A stretch of 64,000 nt of DNA from Lytechinus variegatus (GCF_018143015.1 NC_054740.1:10779140-10843139); one strand, 5' to 3'. Counted from the stretch's first letter, positions 10,433 to 22,203 are shown. Notes: generated by a model from the letters alone, not told the origin. Numbers and translations: made by a program.

Positions 10433-10502
10433 AAATTGCCATACAGATTCTACCAACCTTTTTCAAGGAAGACCTGGTGATATATTCATCTCAAGTGACA
10501 AG
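10433..10502 (+). pseudogene. Exon-like segment E3 inside copy 1
   Basis: It is bounded by acceptor GATTCCAG and donor AAG|GTATGG. Two of the three frames are open: one reads IAIQILPTFFKEDLVIYSSQ, another ends RPGDIFISSDK. The only difference from copy 2 (22134-22203) is G/A and is silent in the first of these frames. There is a weak, unverified resemblance to the first helices of BEN-type domains (hydrophobic-FF.ED/EL..SS). Confidence 0.35.
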
Positions 10503-11097
10503 GTATGGTACCGCATAACCAGTTAGAAGTAATTTTACAACATTGACATAGACTAGATTATAAGTTTCATAAAGCCAAAACCTAAGAATCATATTTTAGC
10601 ATTCTTTTGCACTCCGCTCTACAACTTTAGACTGCTGAGCCAACTGGTGGGTTGTGTTTATGACAAAGTACACTGGTATTATGTGATCAGGTACTTAAGA
10701 TTTACATGCATGCTATGTGTGATGTGTGATAACACAACATTCCAGTCAGCCCACTAGCATGCAGTTGCAAATTACAGCACCAAACAAAGTTGAATACATT
10801 CTGAGTGGTGGAATTTTGTTAGTTTTGCATTCTATCAGAGTGATTTATTTGCCAAAAATATTTTTATATCTTATTAATGTTATTTGAATAATAATTGAAA
10901 GAGAAATATTTCAATCCAAGTAGGGTGAAAAATATTGTGTGTTGCTTGCTAAGAAATCTTATTGTTTTTTACTCTGCCTGCCCATCCATTGTCCCATAAT
11001 GGTGGGCCAAGTTTCTTCAAAAAACAAACATTTCTTGTTGAGAAGCTAAACCACATGCATTGAATAAGCAACCCTTGTTATTGTTTTTCATTGACAG

Positions 11098-11221
11098 GTT
11101 GATACGAAGCCCATGTACATACGTGTATCCTGCAATCAAGAGGAATCATATGAGCTTGTTCTGGAGGAGCAAAGAGTCTGTCAAGTCCAGGATAAAGTGC
11201 ATGCATTGGCTTGTTAAGTAG
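11098..11221 (+). pseudogene. Exon-like segment E4 inside copy 1
   Basis: It follows acceptor CATTGACAG. Joined to E3, one frame gives a segment with YVYPAIKRNHMSLFWRSKES that ends in TAG at 11219-11221. The other frame gives VDTKPMYIRVSCNQEESYEL and ends in TAA at 11215-11217. The single difference from copy 2 (22801-22924) is G/A: silent (Arg) in the first frame and E/K in the second. Neither product was recognised. Confidence 0.35.
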
Positions 11222-11303
11222 CTGGTTTTTATTTTTCATTCAGCCTATGGCTATGAGCCATCAGTCAAGAATTTGTGAGTTTTGCCAACTTGGAATTATT
11301 CAG

Positions 11304-11390
11304 GTGAAAGATGCATGTCCTGTTGATAAATCTGTTATCAACCTTCTGAACATGTTGAAGAAGAAAGTGCCCTCCAAACAAGGGAAGTAA
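11304..11390 (+). pseudogene. Exon-like segment E5 inside copy 1
   Basis: It follows TTATTCAG and reads VKDACPVDKSVINLLNMLKK and a further eight residues, then TAA. In copy 1 the frame is also open upstream from an ATG at about 11250, but copy 2 has an indel there. Within 23009-23095 of copy 2 the only change is a silent AAG/AAA. Confidence 0.35.
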
Positions 11391-11591
11391 CTGAAGTCTG
11401 GCTGAAGTCATGGAACAGCTGTTTTTAAGTCACACAGCATGTCCTTTAGGTTAAAATTGTTACAAGTTTAAAGATTGTAAGTACATGTATGTACAGTTGT
11501 ATTGATAAATTGTGATTTTTTGAAAGAGATTTGGAAAAGGAAGTTTAAAGTCACATTCAGAGCACAGTAGATGGAGATGGCTCACACACTT

Positions 11592-12460
11592 GATGAAGCA
11601 TATTCTATGGAAGCTCAAAAGTGCCACCGAGATGTTGAGAAGTCGACATCATGGTAGCAAAAGATCAAATGACGAGATCCTGGATCTCATCATGTCCACA
11701 TCTTTCAGAAGAGATGATCAGCAGACAAGATCCCGGATCTCATCATGTCGACATCTTTTAGAAGAGATGATCCGATGACAAGATCCCGGATCTCATCATG
11801 TCGACATCTTTTAGAAGAGAAGACAAGATCCCAGATCTCGTCATGTCGACATCTTGTAGAAGAGATGATCAGATGACAAGATCCCGGATCTCATCATGTC
11901 GACATCTTGTAGAAGAGATGATCAGATGACAAGATCTTCTATCTCGTCATGTCTACATCCAGTGGAAGAGATGATTTGGTGTCATGATCTCGTAACTCGT
12001 CATATCTACATCTTTTAGAAGAGATGATCAGATGACATGATCATGAATCGAAGATCTTGTCATCTGATCATCTCTTCTAAAGGATGTCGACATGACGAGA
12101 TCCAGGATCTTGTCATCTGATCATCTCTCCTACAAGATGTCGACATGACGAGATCCGGGACCTTGTTATCTGATCATCTCTTCTACAAGATGTTGACATG
12201 ACGAGATCTTCTATCTCGTCATGTCTACATCCAGTGGAAGAGATGATTAGGTGTCATGATCTTGTAACTCGTCATATCTACATGTCAACATGATGAGAAC
12301 CTGGATCTTGTCATCTGATCATCTCTTCTAAAAGATGTCGACATGATGAGATCAGGGATCTCGTCATCTGATCTTTTGCTATCATGATGTCGACTTCCCA
12401 AGATAATTATCTCAACATCTCGGTGCCACTTTTAAGCTTCCATAATATTCACACTTCATC
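11592..12460. repeat. Foldback array of ~55-60-bp tandem repeats, copy 1
   Basis: The left half is a direct tandem array built on GATGATCAGATGACAAGATC, (T/C)CCGGATCTC(A/G)TCATG, GTCGACATC and TTTTAGAAGA. From about 12050 the same units run in reverse complement, so the whole block folds on itself. The outer edges also pair (GATGAAG...TATGGAAGCT, AAAAGTG, CACCGAGATGTTGAGA). Drosophila FB and sea-urchin TU foldback transposons are known to have long inverted arms made of tandem subrepeats. Copy 2 has a shorter version. Confidence 0.85.
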
Positions 12461-13811
12461 TACTCACAGGAAAATCTGAATATCTCAAGAGCTCCATTCC
12501 TGAGAAAACATAGTGCAAGGTCTTGTATCTTCTTTAGAATATGTGGGAACTTCTGTACACATAATCAATGTTGACTCTCAAATCTCCTGTACAGAGAATC
12601 CTTGTACAATTGCTGAGGTTGGCCTGATGGACGATGCCAAAGTGTAGCTTGCGAGCTTTTGAATATATTGTGAGGTAGCCTCACCAACTGCATAAGGATT
12701 CTCTCATATCAACCTGTATCGGTTCAAGAACTGCCTTGTTTATGTTATTGCAACAGCTGAATGCAAAATTGTTTTTGAAAATATGCTTGTAAAAAAAGAA
12801 AAGAAAGAATAGTATTGTGAACAAGTCAAACCAAAGGACAATATTTTAAAACTTGATTGGACATTAGTTTTGGTCTCGACGTAAATGTGTTTTCTACAAT
12901 GTGCAATTGTGCAGTAGTTGTACATACCTGCCAACTATTCAGATTTTTGAGCTTTCAAACTAAAAATTCTGGATAGTTCAGATTTTTGAAATTCTTCATG
13001 ATGGTTAATTCAATCTTAAAGTTCAAAGATTTTATATATAAATTAATTGGAAAAAATCACCCATCTTTTCAATTTGGTGATTTTATACTATCAATGTTGG
13101 CAGTTTTGGACTGGCATTGTGTATAGCTAAAATGTTTTGCTCTCTGAATGTGAAATGGGAAGTGGCAAGTGGGCTCTCAATTTCTTGAGTAAATCATGGA
13201 AAAAAGTGAGAACCCTCTTTCAAAGAACAAAAACAGTAAATACAGTTCCAAAAAGACTGAAACACTTAAGAGGAATTTTCATTCTTTAATGGCTTTGGAT
13301 CAGGGAATTTTTTTTTTTTTTTTAAAGTTGTCCAACATTTTATTGTTCTTTTGGAATGATTTTCAACTCTTAATGGAAAGTATTTTGATTCGTCAGGTTT
13401 GTAATAAATCATCAAATTTGTTGTTTTTGTTTGACAAAAATCAAATGGTTTTGTCAAGCAAAAACAACAAATTTGATATTTTGATATTATTGAATTTGAT
13501 GCAATTGTTGCATGGTACTGGTAACTGCATTTGATGTCAGGAAGTTAATGCCAGGGGCATATGCAGGATTTTTTTGGGGGGGAGGGGGTGGAGAAGTTTT
13601 GGAAAGTGGACTTTTGCTAAATTTTCCTGAAATATACATTTATTTTTAATCATCGACCAAAAAAAGCTAAGGGGGGCGGCAATTTGACAACCCAATTTTC
13701 TTTTTCAAACGTAAAAAAAGGGCGATTTATTAAACGCAGATGCACAAAAGTAGACCTTTCGCATTTTGCGAACGCAAACCCGCACCCCCTGCAATGCATA
13801 TGCCCCAGGTT

Positions 13812-14300
13812 AATGCACAGTATTTTGACATTTTTAGTGAGTTTAATAATGTAGGCCCTAATTGTCGTAACTGAATTTGTTGCGATTGTTATACAGTAGT
13901 GGTAACTAATAAAAATAATTTGTTGTTGGAATGAAGATTGTTTGTTGCTCTTAAGGATATATAGGAGTTTTGGTTTATCTCCTTTGCAGCCTGCTTGAAA
14001 ATCATACTGTGACGGCAGAAATCTCAATCAGGCTGCTAAGGAGAAAAGCCAAAACTTCTCTATATCCCTAATGCAGAGTATATTGACATTGTAGTGAATT
14101 TGATGTAGGCTAGGTTTGTAACCGAATTTGTTGCAATGGTTATAACGAATTTTTTGTCAGGATGAAGATTGTTGCTCTTATAGGAGTTATAGCTAATCTC
14201 CTTCGCAGTCTGCTTTACACTCATACTGTGATAGCAGAATTATCAGTCAGACTGCAAAGGAGATTAACATCCTTAATGCAGAGTATTTTGACTTTGCAGT
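13812..14300. repeat. Hairpin-bearing tandem module, two units plus partial (copy 1)
   Basis: Units start TAATGCA(C/G)AGTAT(T/A)TTGAC at 13812 and 14069, with a truncated start at 14274. Each complete unit ends in a hairpin: AGGAGTT...CTCCTT(T/C)GCAG(C/T)CTGCTT paired with its complement around 13965-14060 and 14180-14270. Confidence 0.75.
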
Positions 14301-14459
14301 GAATTTTAGTAAATATTTTATAAAATGTTACTTGCTGGCAAGTGTTGACTGGATTTGATGTATTTTGAATTTGTTTCCTCAGGAATTTCGAGGTTCTATT
14401 AAAACTTACAAAAATATTAACTATATCTGTATTTGTTTGTTTATCACAGGTGTGCTTTC

Positions 14460-14743
14460 TGACTATTACATGACAAATTAACGTCAAAATGCATTACAAA
14501 TTGATGAATGAAAAAAACAAATTAAAAAATGAGAATGAGGAATTAAAATGTTGCAATGACAAACTTTGAAAAAGGTTTGTCAAATTAGACCACTTTTCAT
14601 GACAAATTAAAATTCGTCATGTTATGGTGCATGACAAATCTATAATGACAAATCTTTGGCATGACAAATTTATTAATTTGTTAAATTAAACCACAGTAAT
14701 GACGAATTTATATTTGTCAATTGACAAAGTTATCTTTTCAGTG
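14460..14743. repeat. Right subterminal TGACAAAT repeat cluster and terminal inverted repeat, copy 1
   Basis: About ten TGACAAAT/TGACGAATTT or complementary words lie in roughly 280 bp, often as CATGACAAATT. The stretch closes with the 22-bp terminal inverted repeat. The density matches what is known for CACTA subterminal regions. Confidence 0.65.
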
Positions 14744-15300
14744 TATGATATGGTACTGTAATCAACTCCTGAATATATGAGCTCGAAATGAATAAAAGCA
14801 AGAAAATTATGGCCATTTTACGATTTTTTGAATTTACATTTTAATAAATATGAAGTTTTTGAAGGAAGGCTATTTCGGATTTGAATTTAAGGCATGAAGA
14901 TGGCATTTTGAAGGTCAAGTTATATGTCGCAGATGACGGAGCAACTCTTGGACTATCTATAGCAATTTGTTAGAAGTCTTTAGCATGCAGGATAACTGAG
15001 ATATGAAAGAATGAAGAATGGTATGCAAATGGACTTGAAATTGACAAAATGGCGCCTGGATGGTCATGCATGAGTGATTTTGGAAAATGGAAGACGAGAG
15101 GCACAACTAGGGATGCTGGACAACATGTCTACCAAATTTGGTTGAATTTGGATGAAGGACGGAGTCAGGGTAGAGCTAACAAAACCATGTGTTAAACAAA
15201 TGGGATTTTGGTGGAAGAAGAAGAAGAAGATTACGGAATAGGAATATGGAACAAGAACAATGCATTGTCGCCATTGGGCGTCAATGCAATTAATTACTGT
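14744..15300. repeat. Right remainder of the old repeat interrupted by copy 1
   Basis: It continues the repeat seen at 6720-7701 and shares ACATGTCTACCAAATT and a GATGA.GGA.GG.GTCAGGG-type passage. It ends in a GAAGAAGAAGAAGA tract (about 15217-15232) and ATTGTCGCCATTGGGCGTCA. Confidence 0.45.
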
Positions 15301-16982
15301 TTACGTGATGGTCTTGCCTAAAAAAGTATAATGGATACACACACGTGAGGTATTTATATTCGACGCACTCGGCCATGCTGCGTATCGATCCGTCATTTAC
15401 GGACCTATGATCAAACCTGTATTTTTTTTAGAATAACGTATGATTAATCGTATAGCGAGAGCTGGCATGTGCTGATACCGTTTCGCAAAAACAATTAACA
15501 TTTTCAAAAGTCGCCACCTGTTTCGCGTAGAGCTATATTCAGTCATGTTCATTATTTATAGAAATGAAGTACCTCTAGTTTCCGAGAAAAGATAATAAAA
15601 AAGGCCCTTGTGTTTTACACCAACAAAAACCAGCACTGCTCCAAAACTCGAAGGCTTTTGCAAGTAATTTTTTTTTCTCCAATGGACCTATACCATTTAT
15701 CGGAATTCATTAGACTAAAACAAACAAACTCTCCCTGCTTGAAATACATTCAAAATGTCTTTGGGAATGGAGGGGTCGACACACAAGTGTCGAAGTGAAG
15801 TAATACATTAGAGGAGATAAATCAATCCACCTCTATGAATGATACGTGTTCACTACGAACTGCGCTAGTCGGTCGCAAGACAAGCGAACATTACAACTCG
15901 TAATGAAATATTTTATGCACAATTTACCTCCTTTCAGGTTTATACGCACGATTATGGATATGGCTGCGCTCTCGCCTGAATATCGTCAGAATTTGTATAC
16001 TGGGCTTATGGCGCTCTTTGCTGTCACGTGCGCCCGTCCCCATTTGCCACTTCCACCCTTGGCTAGTATTAGTAGCTTAATCGATTAAATGCTTTAAAAC
16101 ACCGCAATTATTCACAGCAAATGGAAAAATAACATTGAAGATACCTTTGATATTGAAAGGATTTATTTTTATCGACGGCCTCGGAGAATTTCATTATACG
16201 TTGCTTATTTTGGTTTCATTATGGATGCTGTTTTTTCCCAAGTTATTTATTGGATACAGCGACGGCACCACAGTTGGGAGATTAATGGTATTCAGCATGT
16301 TCAGGGGGTCAACAGCAGGCAGCATCCATGATTTTCAAGTAGCAAAAAGGTGGCTTCAAAAAAGAAACCATGGGGGGGGGGGTGAAGAAGAAAGAGTCTA
16401 ACAAGAAAGAGCTGGCCGTGTGGTTGTTGAACATCCTAAAAAAAATAAAAAATTAGGTACTCCCCTTTGGGTAACCTGCCCCTATAAAAATCTTCAGGTG
16501 CCGTCCCTGCTGTAGACACCCAAAGCAACAAAGTTCAGCTATCATAAAGCATTTATGATCATCATGATTGAAATGCATTTTCATGGATTAAAGTATGAAA
16601 CACCCTTCACATCGACCAACTGACCAAGCTCACATAAACAACTGCATCAAGAGAGGCAGCAACCCTACACAATCCTTCTTATCAGCCTATTGGAGAACTC
16701 GTAGACCCTTGTCCAAGATGACACAACTCAGCAAAAATATTATTGTTATCTTTGTATTCTTTGTTGTCCTTTGATTTTTACATGTGACAGGGACCTCTGT
16801 GAGAATAGTGTGCGTCACAGATGAGGCCAACCTGTGTAAACAAGACTTATCAATAATTTTGATAATGATAATAATAACACTAATAGTGATGATAACAACA
16901 ACAACAGCAACAACAACAATAATAATAATAATGATTAATAATAATAATGATATGATAAATCGGGACGATCAGCATCAACCAT
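15301..16982. other. Intergenic, no gene recognised
   Basis: Holds an 11-base G run at 16372-16382 and an AAT/ATA-rich microsatellite at about 16860-16960. The frames at 15610, 15846 and 16135 show no domains and no sustained coding bias. Confidence 0.35.
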
Positions 16983-17400
16983 TTAAAGGAGGGGGGGGGG
17001 TCACCTTGACGAAAAGTTTATTGTAAAATAGCATAGACAATAATAATATGAGGTGGCATTGATTGAAAAATTAAAATTTGATATCTTTTTATATTTTTGA
17101 TGGAATAAAGAAGCCTCCAAGAAATATTTTCTCAAAAAAAAAATGGATTTATTCTACCTTCAATATACGAACAGACAAATAATTCCACATCCGCTTCCGA
17201 AAGAAATGAAACTTAAGTCATCAAGATTCAGAAATGAAATTTGTGCATTTTATGTTGCTCGAATACGACGTCCAAATTAAAAATAAATGACATTCTAATA
17301 ACTTTCTTAATCTTTAATGGATTGTCCTCAAATTTTCCCGAATTATTTTATGGTATCTTTTCTGGTATTCTCACATGAACCTTTTCACCCTCTTAATTGT
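16983..17400. repeat. Possible MITE related to 2040-2407
   Basis: Starts after a 10-base G run (16991-17000) with TCACCTTGACGAAAAGTTTA and ends near TTTTCACCCTCTTAA. The TTAAGAGGGTGA/TCACC...TTGAC terminal similarity suggests an inverted-end element. Confidence 0.3.
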
Positions 17401-17535
17401 TTTGATACGACTGAAGAAAACCACGATATATTTTTTTGGGTTGGTATGATTCTATATCGGCCGCAGACAGATCAAAGGAGACATTAGAACCATATCGGTC
17501 GGAGAGGCACCCGGGATCTGTATGGTATTTTGTCG

Positions 17536-17768
17536 ATGCCACAGTCACATCGGCGAAAACGACTCCAGACCGACCAAATCTTTTACGTTATTACCTATGA
17601 AATACAATTGATCGGTTTGGAGTCGGGTTCGTTGGTGTCACTGTGGCTCGGGGAATTAAAAGAAGTGTCCGTCACACTGGAGAAACCGACTCCAGACCGA
17701 TCAAATCTGTTACATTATTACCTATGACAAACCATTGATCGGTTTGGTGTTCGTTGGTGTGACTGTTG
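17536..17768. mobile_element. Two adjacent ~105-bp palindromic MITEs (family members 2 and 3)
   Basis: Unit 17536-17648 starts GCCACAGTCACATCGGCGAA and ends TCGTTGGTGTCACTGTGGC. Unit 17668-17768 repeats GACTCCAGACCGATCAAATC, an ATTATTACCTATGA core and TTGATCGGTTTGG. Each unit is near-palindromic. The family is shared with 2410-2516 and 30385-30492. Confidence 0.7.
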
Positions 17769-18916
17769 CATGGAAATGGGATAAATAATCTGAATGGAAG
17801 TTTCTGTCTCCGATTACCGCTGTTTTCTGTAATGGATTCTCACTTGACATTTAAAAAGAGGTTAAAGGTATTGTTTAACTTTGCGAGGAGCCGATTTAAA
17901 AAATTCTCAACTCAAGACGAAACATGTGTACAAGTGCATGTATTAGAACTAATAAACCCTGAAAACAACCATTATTGAGAATGAAAAGCTAAAACTACAA
18001 GGCAAACCCCGATTTTCTAGATGTCTTATAGACGCCTAAATATTACACATAAGTGTATGGGATGAAATTAAGATGGTGTTTCTGGTCACTTTATATTTCA
18101 AATTTTGAAGCACTAAATAATATTTTTCGAACGCAATTTTTTTGGGCTTCATTTTTGTAACATATCACAGACACAGGTGACAAGTGTGACCTTCTAGCTC
18201 AGATTTTTTTAAAAGTCAAACCAATGTTAACCAATCACTTTAACTCACGCCCTTAGGGGGAAGATATAAATGAGGAAAAAACATCAATAAGTTCAGATGA
18301 AAGAGAAGAAAAGTTAACACAACTGATGCAAAGTTAGAAATTAAGATTTTTTTTGCTTAATTTCACAAATAATTATTCCAATTACCCTAAATATGCGCTA
18401 GTAGTAGAATTAGTTTATGAAGTATGTCGAATTAGAGAATTAAACATCTTCAGATTTTTTTTTTCAATTTTAGATTTCTCTTTTTGTCATTCGATTGTCG
18501 TAATAATGTTTGTAATCTGCCATGCGTGAATGAGTTGCTGAGCTGTTGTTATCAAATTATATATGATACACCACTCTTACCATGAGTATCAAATTTATTT
18601 TAAAAACATATGTAATAATTGTTAACTCTATATCTCTGAAAATGGGTTTCCTTTTTGTTGGACTCACTAAATATATATTATAACAGTCAATAACGATAAA
18701 TAAAATTATTGGGGTTGTGGACGATCTTTGCTTATGACCATCAGTCAGTAAGCATGGTAAGTTGGAGCAATATTCATTGCACGACCCATACCTAACCTTG
18801 CGTGCCTTCCTTCATTCAATTGTTATTACCTGATTACATTGGAAATGGACGTTTTCTAAACAGAAATTACCTCAACACTCTCACTTCGATTTGAAAGTCT
18901 GCTTCAATCACTCATT
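17769..18916. other. Intergenic, nothing recognised
   Basis: AT-rich DNA between the palindromic MITEs and transposon copy 2. No repeats longer than short T runs were noticed. Confidence 0.35.
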
Positions 18917-19503
18917 CACTGAAAAGATAACTTTGTCACAAGGCCCGATTAATTCGTCAATCGGGGTAAAATAATTTGTTTTGCGATATAACTGTGAAAT
19001 GACAAACTCATGGTAGTAACATAACAAATTGATCGAGCACTATTACAAAGTTTCAACTGGTGTTGACAAAAACAAACTTGCGCATGACTGATTTATTTGC
19101 GTGACGACTCTTCACAACCGTATTTGACAAATCCTCTTCGCGGTCAATGTAGAAATGACGAGTTTAAGTCGGCCATAACGAATTACATTACAAATTATTT
19201 GCTGAAAAACAAATCAATTTGTTGAGGCAAAATGCATGACAAATTTAGCTCCTGAAGACAGTTCGGGACACCCCGCACATAATCAGCGTCTTCGAATCAC
19301 TCGCCGTGATTTTGTTGCGAAGCAAGGCTTGGGTAGATCGTAAAAGGTAAACTTTTATACTAAAAAAATAAATTAAATGATTAATTAATGCATTTGATTG
19401 TAGTATATTACTGTGGAGATAACTATTGTATGAAATTCTATAATAGTGAAGTGTTTTTCACCGAAATATTAGTAAATTGAGTATGCATACCTGCATGCTC
19501 ACG

Positions 19504-19646
19504 GCTACCTCGAGCGAAGTTCGTGCAGACTTCACTACCGGTACTACACTCCCGTCTCCACCTACCCGAAAGTACCGGTATACGTGGAGTGTAATGTACC
19601 GGTAGTGAAGTGGAGTGAAACCTGCACGAACTTCGCTCGAGGTAGC
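19504..19646. repeat. Hairpin in copy 2
   Basis: The counterpart of 8295-8440 with the same arms and a slightly different loop. Confidence 0.85.
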
Positions 19647-19943
19647 ACACGGCGGGACGGGCATCCCATGCACAATGACAATACAATGTAGGCCTAAGCT
19701 TATAAAATGCGATTGACTCCAACAATGTCGAATGCGTGTACAATGTATACCGTACTGTGTGTGTCATGTGTGTCTTGCCTGGTCTTGACCGAGTGTCCTG
19801 TACTCACGTACGTGTAGACTATCTAGGCTAGTTTCACCAGTCTAGTAATACGAGGTAGGCCTAGGCCTTTTTAGGGCCTAACTTACATGTTTTATGTTAA
19901 ACTTAGACAATCGTTATGTTTCGAAAAAAGTAGGCCTGTTATG

Positions 19944-20579
19944 CCTGGTGGGGTCAGTCAGCCGCAGAGGGGGACACGTATGACCGTTACCACAAATGCA
20001 AGTGACCCCCTATTGCAGTCAATTTCAAGGACATTTTGTGAAATTTACCCCCCTATTTTCACGCAAAACAAGGACAAAATTGCGGTAAAATGGTACCTTG
20101 AAACACCCCTAATTATAAAATTGTAAGGACACTTTTGCCCATTTCGCAAATTTACCCCTATTTATCGTATTTCAAGGACAGGGCATTTACACCCTTTCCT
20201 CAGAGGTAATTGCAACACAGGCGTCAGAGTGCTCAGTCCTTAAATATGACCAAGGGTCATGTCATACTGATACAATTATCCAAAAGAACTTTATTTTTCT
20301 TGAAAAATAAGAAAAGTAGAATTCTTGTAAAAATAAATGTAGAGTTGTCCATATAAAGATACAGAGCATGATGTGACTCGGCGACAGGTTTTACTTTCCG
20401 TAATCGTTCTCCCCTTTTTCCTGACCCCTATTTCCATCAGATCGAGGACGGTGAACACCCCTATTTTCACTACTTCGAGGAGTGTTCTGTCCGCGGACGT
20501 ACCGTGAAATTGACCCCTTTTCCCGCGATTTTGGTAACGGTCATGCGGTCCCCAAGTCATATTGAGTGACCCCACCGGG
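19944..20579. mobile_element. 636-bp MITE nested in copy 2, 8-bp target duplication
   Basis: The flanks are CTGTTATG at 19936-19943 and 20580-20587; copy 1 shows the single empty site CTATTATG at about 8724. The ends CCTGGTGGGGTCA and CCCGGTGGGGTCA are inverted, with a second matching block ATGACCGTTACCA about 35 bases in. The interior repeats the theme ACCCCTATT...CAAGGAC at roughly 65-75-base spacing. The 8-bp duplication suggests hAT or another 8-bp superfamily. Confidence 0.8.
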
Positions 20580-21185
20580 CTGTTATGGGACTAGGCCTAA
20601 GTAAATGTAATATCAAAGGCTAGGCCCTACTTGTTATCAGTCAATATTTGTACTCAAATTCAATAAGGAGAGACCTGTCTGGACTGCAGACTGTTTGCTA
20701 CACTCATATGTCTCATGACAGTCAATAGTGTTGGCCCAGGCCTAACTTACTGACTACCATATGATTGCCAGGCCTTTTGACATGGCCTTGGCCTACATGT
20801 ATCTACAAATTAATCCAACTTTGCACATTCCTATGCCCCACCGACGTCATTACGGGGGCAATTTACACATAAACTAGCATAGTTCGCTTAGATTTCGATT
20901 TGCGATGTTCACTGTCGCAAGCCACATGAACCCTACCAAAGATGGTAGGGTTTATGATTACAATTTTATAAAATTAATGCCTGAAGTAGTCTAAACAAGA
21001 TCTGTACAGGAGTGTGTTTGTGGTTATGATAAGCTAGCTGATTTACAGGCTGAAGCTGTATCTTTCTTGTCAGTAAAATTATAAATCCAATCAGCCTGTC
21101 ACTATAAACACCAATAAGTTAACATTAACATGTTCAACAACACCAGCATTATGAACAGGGGTCATGATGTTTTTCATATTTTCAG

Positions 21186-21341
21186 TTTTTTGCAGAGTTT
21201 CGCAGGATTCATGGTGAGGACCTAATCACACTGTTCAACCAAGGACTACAAAGACTGGCAGAACCCCTTTCTGGACTTCACAAAGATAGATGCAAATGAG
21301 CCAAGAAAGATGTGACAGTTTACTTCCCAGAAGCTAAGAAG
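21186..21341 (+). pseudogene. Exon-like segment E1 in copy 2
   Basis: Counterpart of 9332-9487, same length, splice sites and in-frame TGA. Confidence 0.4.
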
Positions 21342-21470
21342 GTATTCTGTTATTCGGATTTTTTTAATTTGTAACATCACACATTAAAAACCCAAAATGT
21401 TATACAATGGAAAAATAATTTGTAACATTATTCTCTTATTATACAATGGATAATTATCTCTTCATTCCAG

Positions 21471-21500
21471 GGTGCTACACATGACAAAAGGAAACTGTAA
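21471..21500 (+). pseudogene. Exon-like segment E2 in copy 2
   Basis: Counterpart of 9617-9646 with one silent difference; ends at the same TAA. Confidence 0.35.
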
Positions 21501-22133
21501 ATACACTTTAAGAATTGAAGTTTGAACCCCTTCAGGCAACCAACTTTATGCTGACAAAGGCATGCAACCATTTTACACTCGCACTTGGCCTAGTCACTTG
21601 ATGTAAAATGGATGTGTAATATCAATGTCCAACAATTCATGAGTTTGTCTCTTATGCCTGCCTAAAAGTGTTTAACTCCTGTCCATTTGTGGTCATTTTT
21701 GAAGCCGACATTCTGAGATAATTCTTCATTGAATTTGGGTTTTTTCTTTTCTATCTTTCAATAATTTGAGCATTAATAGACAGCTGTTAGTTATGAAGCA
21801 TGTTGGTACTTAAATTTAGAATCGTTGGCAGGGCCAGAATTTGGTGCGAATTGATTCGCTGATAGGTTCTTGTAGACAACTTTATGTGTGAATCAAACTT
21901 GATTCTTGCAAGCTGGTATCATGAGAATGAAGGCAGGAAGCTATTCATTAGTTTTGAGCAAAATTACAGCTCAGAACTTCAGTCCCTTCAATTCATTCAT
22001 GATCTAAAGATTGCGGTGGTAACGTGGTGGTATAATCAATGTTGGATTCCAACTTGCAGAATACAAGCTTCTGTTTTGATTTAAAAACATGGTGCATTTT
22101 TTAAATTATTGACATTTCTTAATCTGATTCCAG

Positions 22134-22203
22134 AAATTGCCATACAGATTCTACCAACCTTTTTCAAAGAAGACCTGGTGATATATTCATCTCAAGTGAC
22201 AAG
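22134..22203 (+). pseudogene. Exon-like segment E3 in copy 2
   Basis: Counterpart of 10433-10502, one G/A difference, splice sites kept. Confidence 0.35.

Larger units (their letters stand above)
7702..14743. mobile_element. Large CACTA-like (EnSpm-type) DNA transposon, copy 1
   Basis: The element starts CACTGAAAAGATAACTTTGT and ends with the exact reverse complement of the first 22 bases. It is flanked by TA on both sides (7700-7701, 14744-14745), fitting the 2-bp duplication and CACTR termini known for animal EnSpm/CACTA elements. The terminal few hundred bases carry many TGACAAAT-type motifs, like CACTA subterminal transposase-binding repeats. It is 7042 bp with no recognisable transposase, so it is probably non-autonomous. 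The interior holds exon-like segments, a 139-bp MITE, a foldback repeat array and hairpin modules. A second copy in the same orientation lies at 18917-26466 with the same ends. Confidence 0.75.
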
